From Fischerella sp. PCC 9605 (GTDB lineage Bacteria > Cyanobacteriota > Cyanobacteriia > Cyanobacteriales > Nostocaceae), in assembly GCF_000517105.1 (NCBI RefSeq), contig NZ_KI912148.1, forward strand, positions 1,639,032 through 1,703,031: 64,000 bases of DNA. The letters run 5' to 3'. The position numbers and the translations under genes were made by a program. Below the pieces are notes generated by a model. It saw only the letters and a list, made by a program, of their open reading frames with translations, did no database searches and was not told the origin of the DNA. Shown piece by piece: positions 63,855-64,000 of this stretch (within the stretch, counting starts at the first letter, position 1; each line of letters starts with the position of its first letter).

Positions 63855-64000
63855 TCAAAAACGCAAGTTCTGGAGTTCTCCAGCTTTGAGCTTTTGGAAT
63901 TGTAAGAGTGTATCGGGAAGGTTAGGAAACAGATAAAGCCCGGTTGATTCATCCTTGCTAATGGCGATCGTTCCGTTATGAATGCGATCGTAGATCCAGT
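63855..64000 (-). CDS. C-terminal fragment of an unidentified protein (runs off window)
   Basis: An open minus-strand frame with no start inside the window ends at TGA 63857-63855. The visible 47 residues read WIYDRIHNGTIAISKDESTG, then LYLFPNLPDTLLQFQKLKAGELQNLRF. The start W-I-Y-D-R-I-x-N-G looks like the end of a helix-turn-helix, so a recombinase or transposase-type protein is possible. It occupies the place where flv2 would follow and lies on the opposite strand. Confidence 0.5.
   Translation of the reverse strand, partial: WIYDRIHNGTIAISKDESTGLYLFPNLPDTLLQFQKLKAGELQNLRF

Overview
The window is chromosomal DNA from a filamentous cyanobacterium, most likely of the Nostocales (Nostoc, Fischerella, Scytonema type). 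The evidence is a phycobilisome core gene (apcF), a cyanobacterial flavodiiron locus, several families restricted to cyanobacteria and plastids (DUF2499, DUF3593, DUF3153, DUF3318), very frequent GCGATCGC (HIP1) octamers, and heptanucleotide tandem repeats of the CTAACTA type between many genes. No tRNA, rRNA or CRISPR array was found.

Layout. 0.3-1.8 kb: apcF and tlyA. 1.9-3.5 kb: a decayed IS110-family element with a structured upstream segment that could be its bridge RNA. 4-12 kb: a dynamin-like GTPase, an orphan dCache histidine kinase, an orphan C5 cytosine methyltransferase, a small HD (alarmone hydrolase type) protein and prs. 13-21 kb: a Ser/Thr kinase with a Pro/Thr repeat linker, bioD, an M20 amidohydrolase, ilvH, mobA, a YyaL thioredoxin-domain protein and clpP. 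22.5-28.8 kb: a protein with a Rad52-like N-terminal sequence, an RNase II/R-family protein that has lost its catalytic aspartates (Zam-like) behind a structured 0.4 kb leader, ubiX, a LapA-like membrane protein and a small ORF. 29-36 kb: a STAND NTPase without a sensor domain, aroK, two tandem Ser/Thr kinases and argB. 36-40 kb: a TPR membrane protein, a DUF3153 lipoprotein, a doubly frameshifted gene, pdxH and an AI-2E transporter.

40.3-48.6 kb is a phosphate-response cluster: sphR, sphS, phoU and, behind a three-unit Pho box, a Tat-exported PhoX phosphatase. A Crp-family regulator and an SLH/OprB porin follow. 48.9-57.4 kb holds a Zn-ribbon protein, DUF3318, a GT39-type glycosyltransferase, a DUF6918-like protein, a 21-bp/heptapeptide repeat tract, an agmatinase-family ureohydrolase, DUF389, the DUF2499-DUF3593 pair and hisA. 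58-61 kb holds two tandem paralogous coiled-coil proteins (possible LfiA/LfiB-type filament proteins) and a KDPG aldolase. 61.3-63.8 kb is a decayed flv4 gene, broken by a 20-bp tandem duplication and a TGG-to-TGA change, followed by an intact sll0218/PsiE-like gene. An unrelated partial minus-strand gene follows where flv2 would be expected.

The genome is unusually permissive to small repeats. Palindromic and tandem elements fill the spacers, and in at least four genes (tlyA, yyaL, ubiX, the GT39 gene) they appear to have entered coding sequence in frame. The most notable points are the flv4 decay, the candidate IS110 bridge RNA, the degenerate RNB protein with its structured leader, and the heptapeptide repeat tract.
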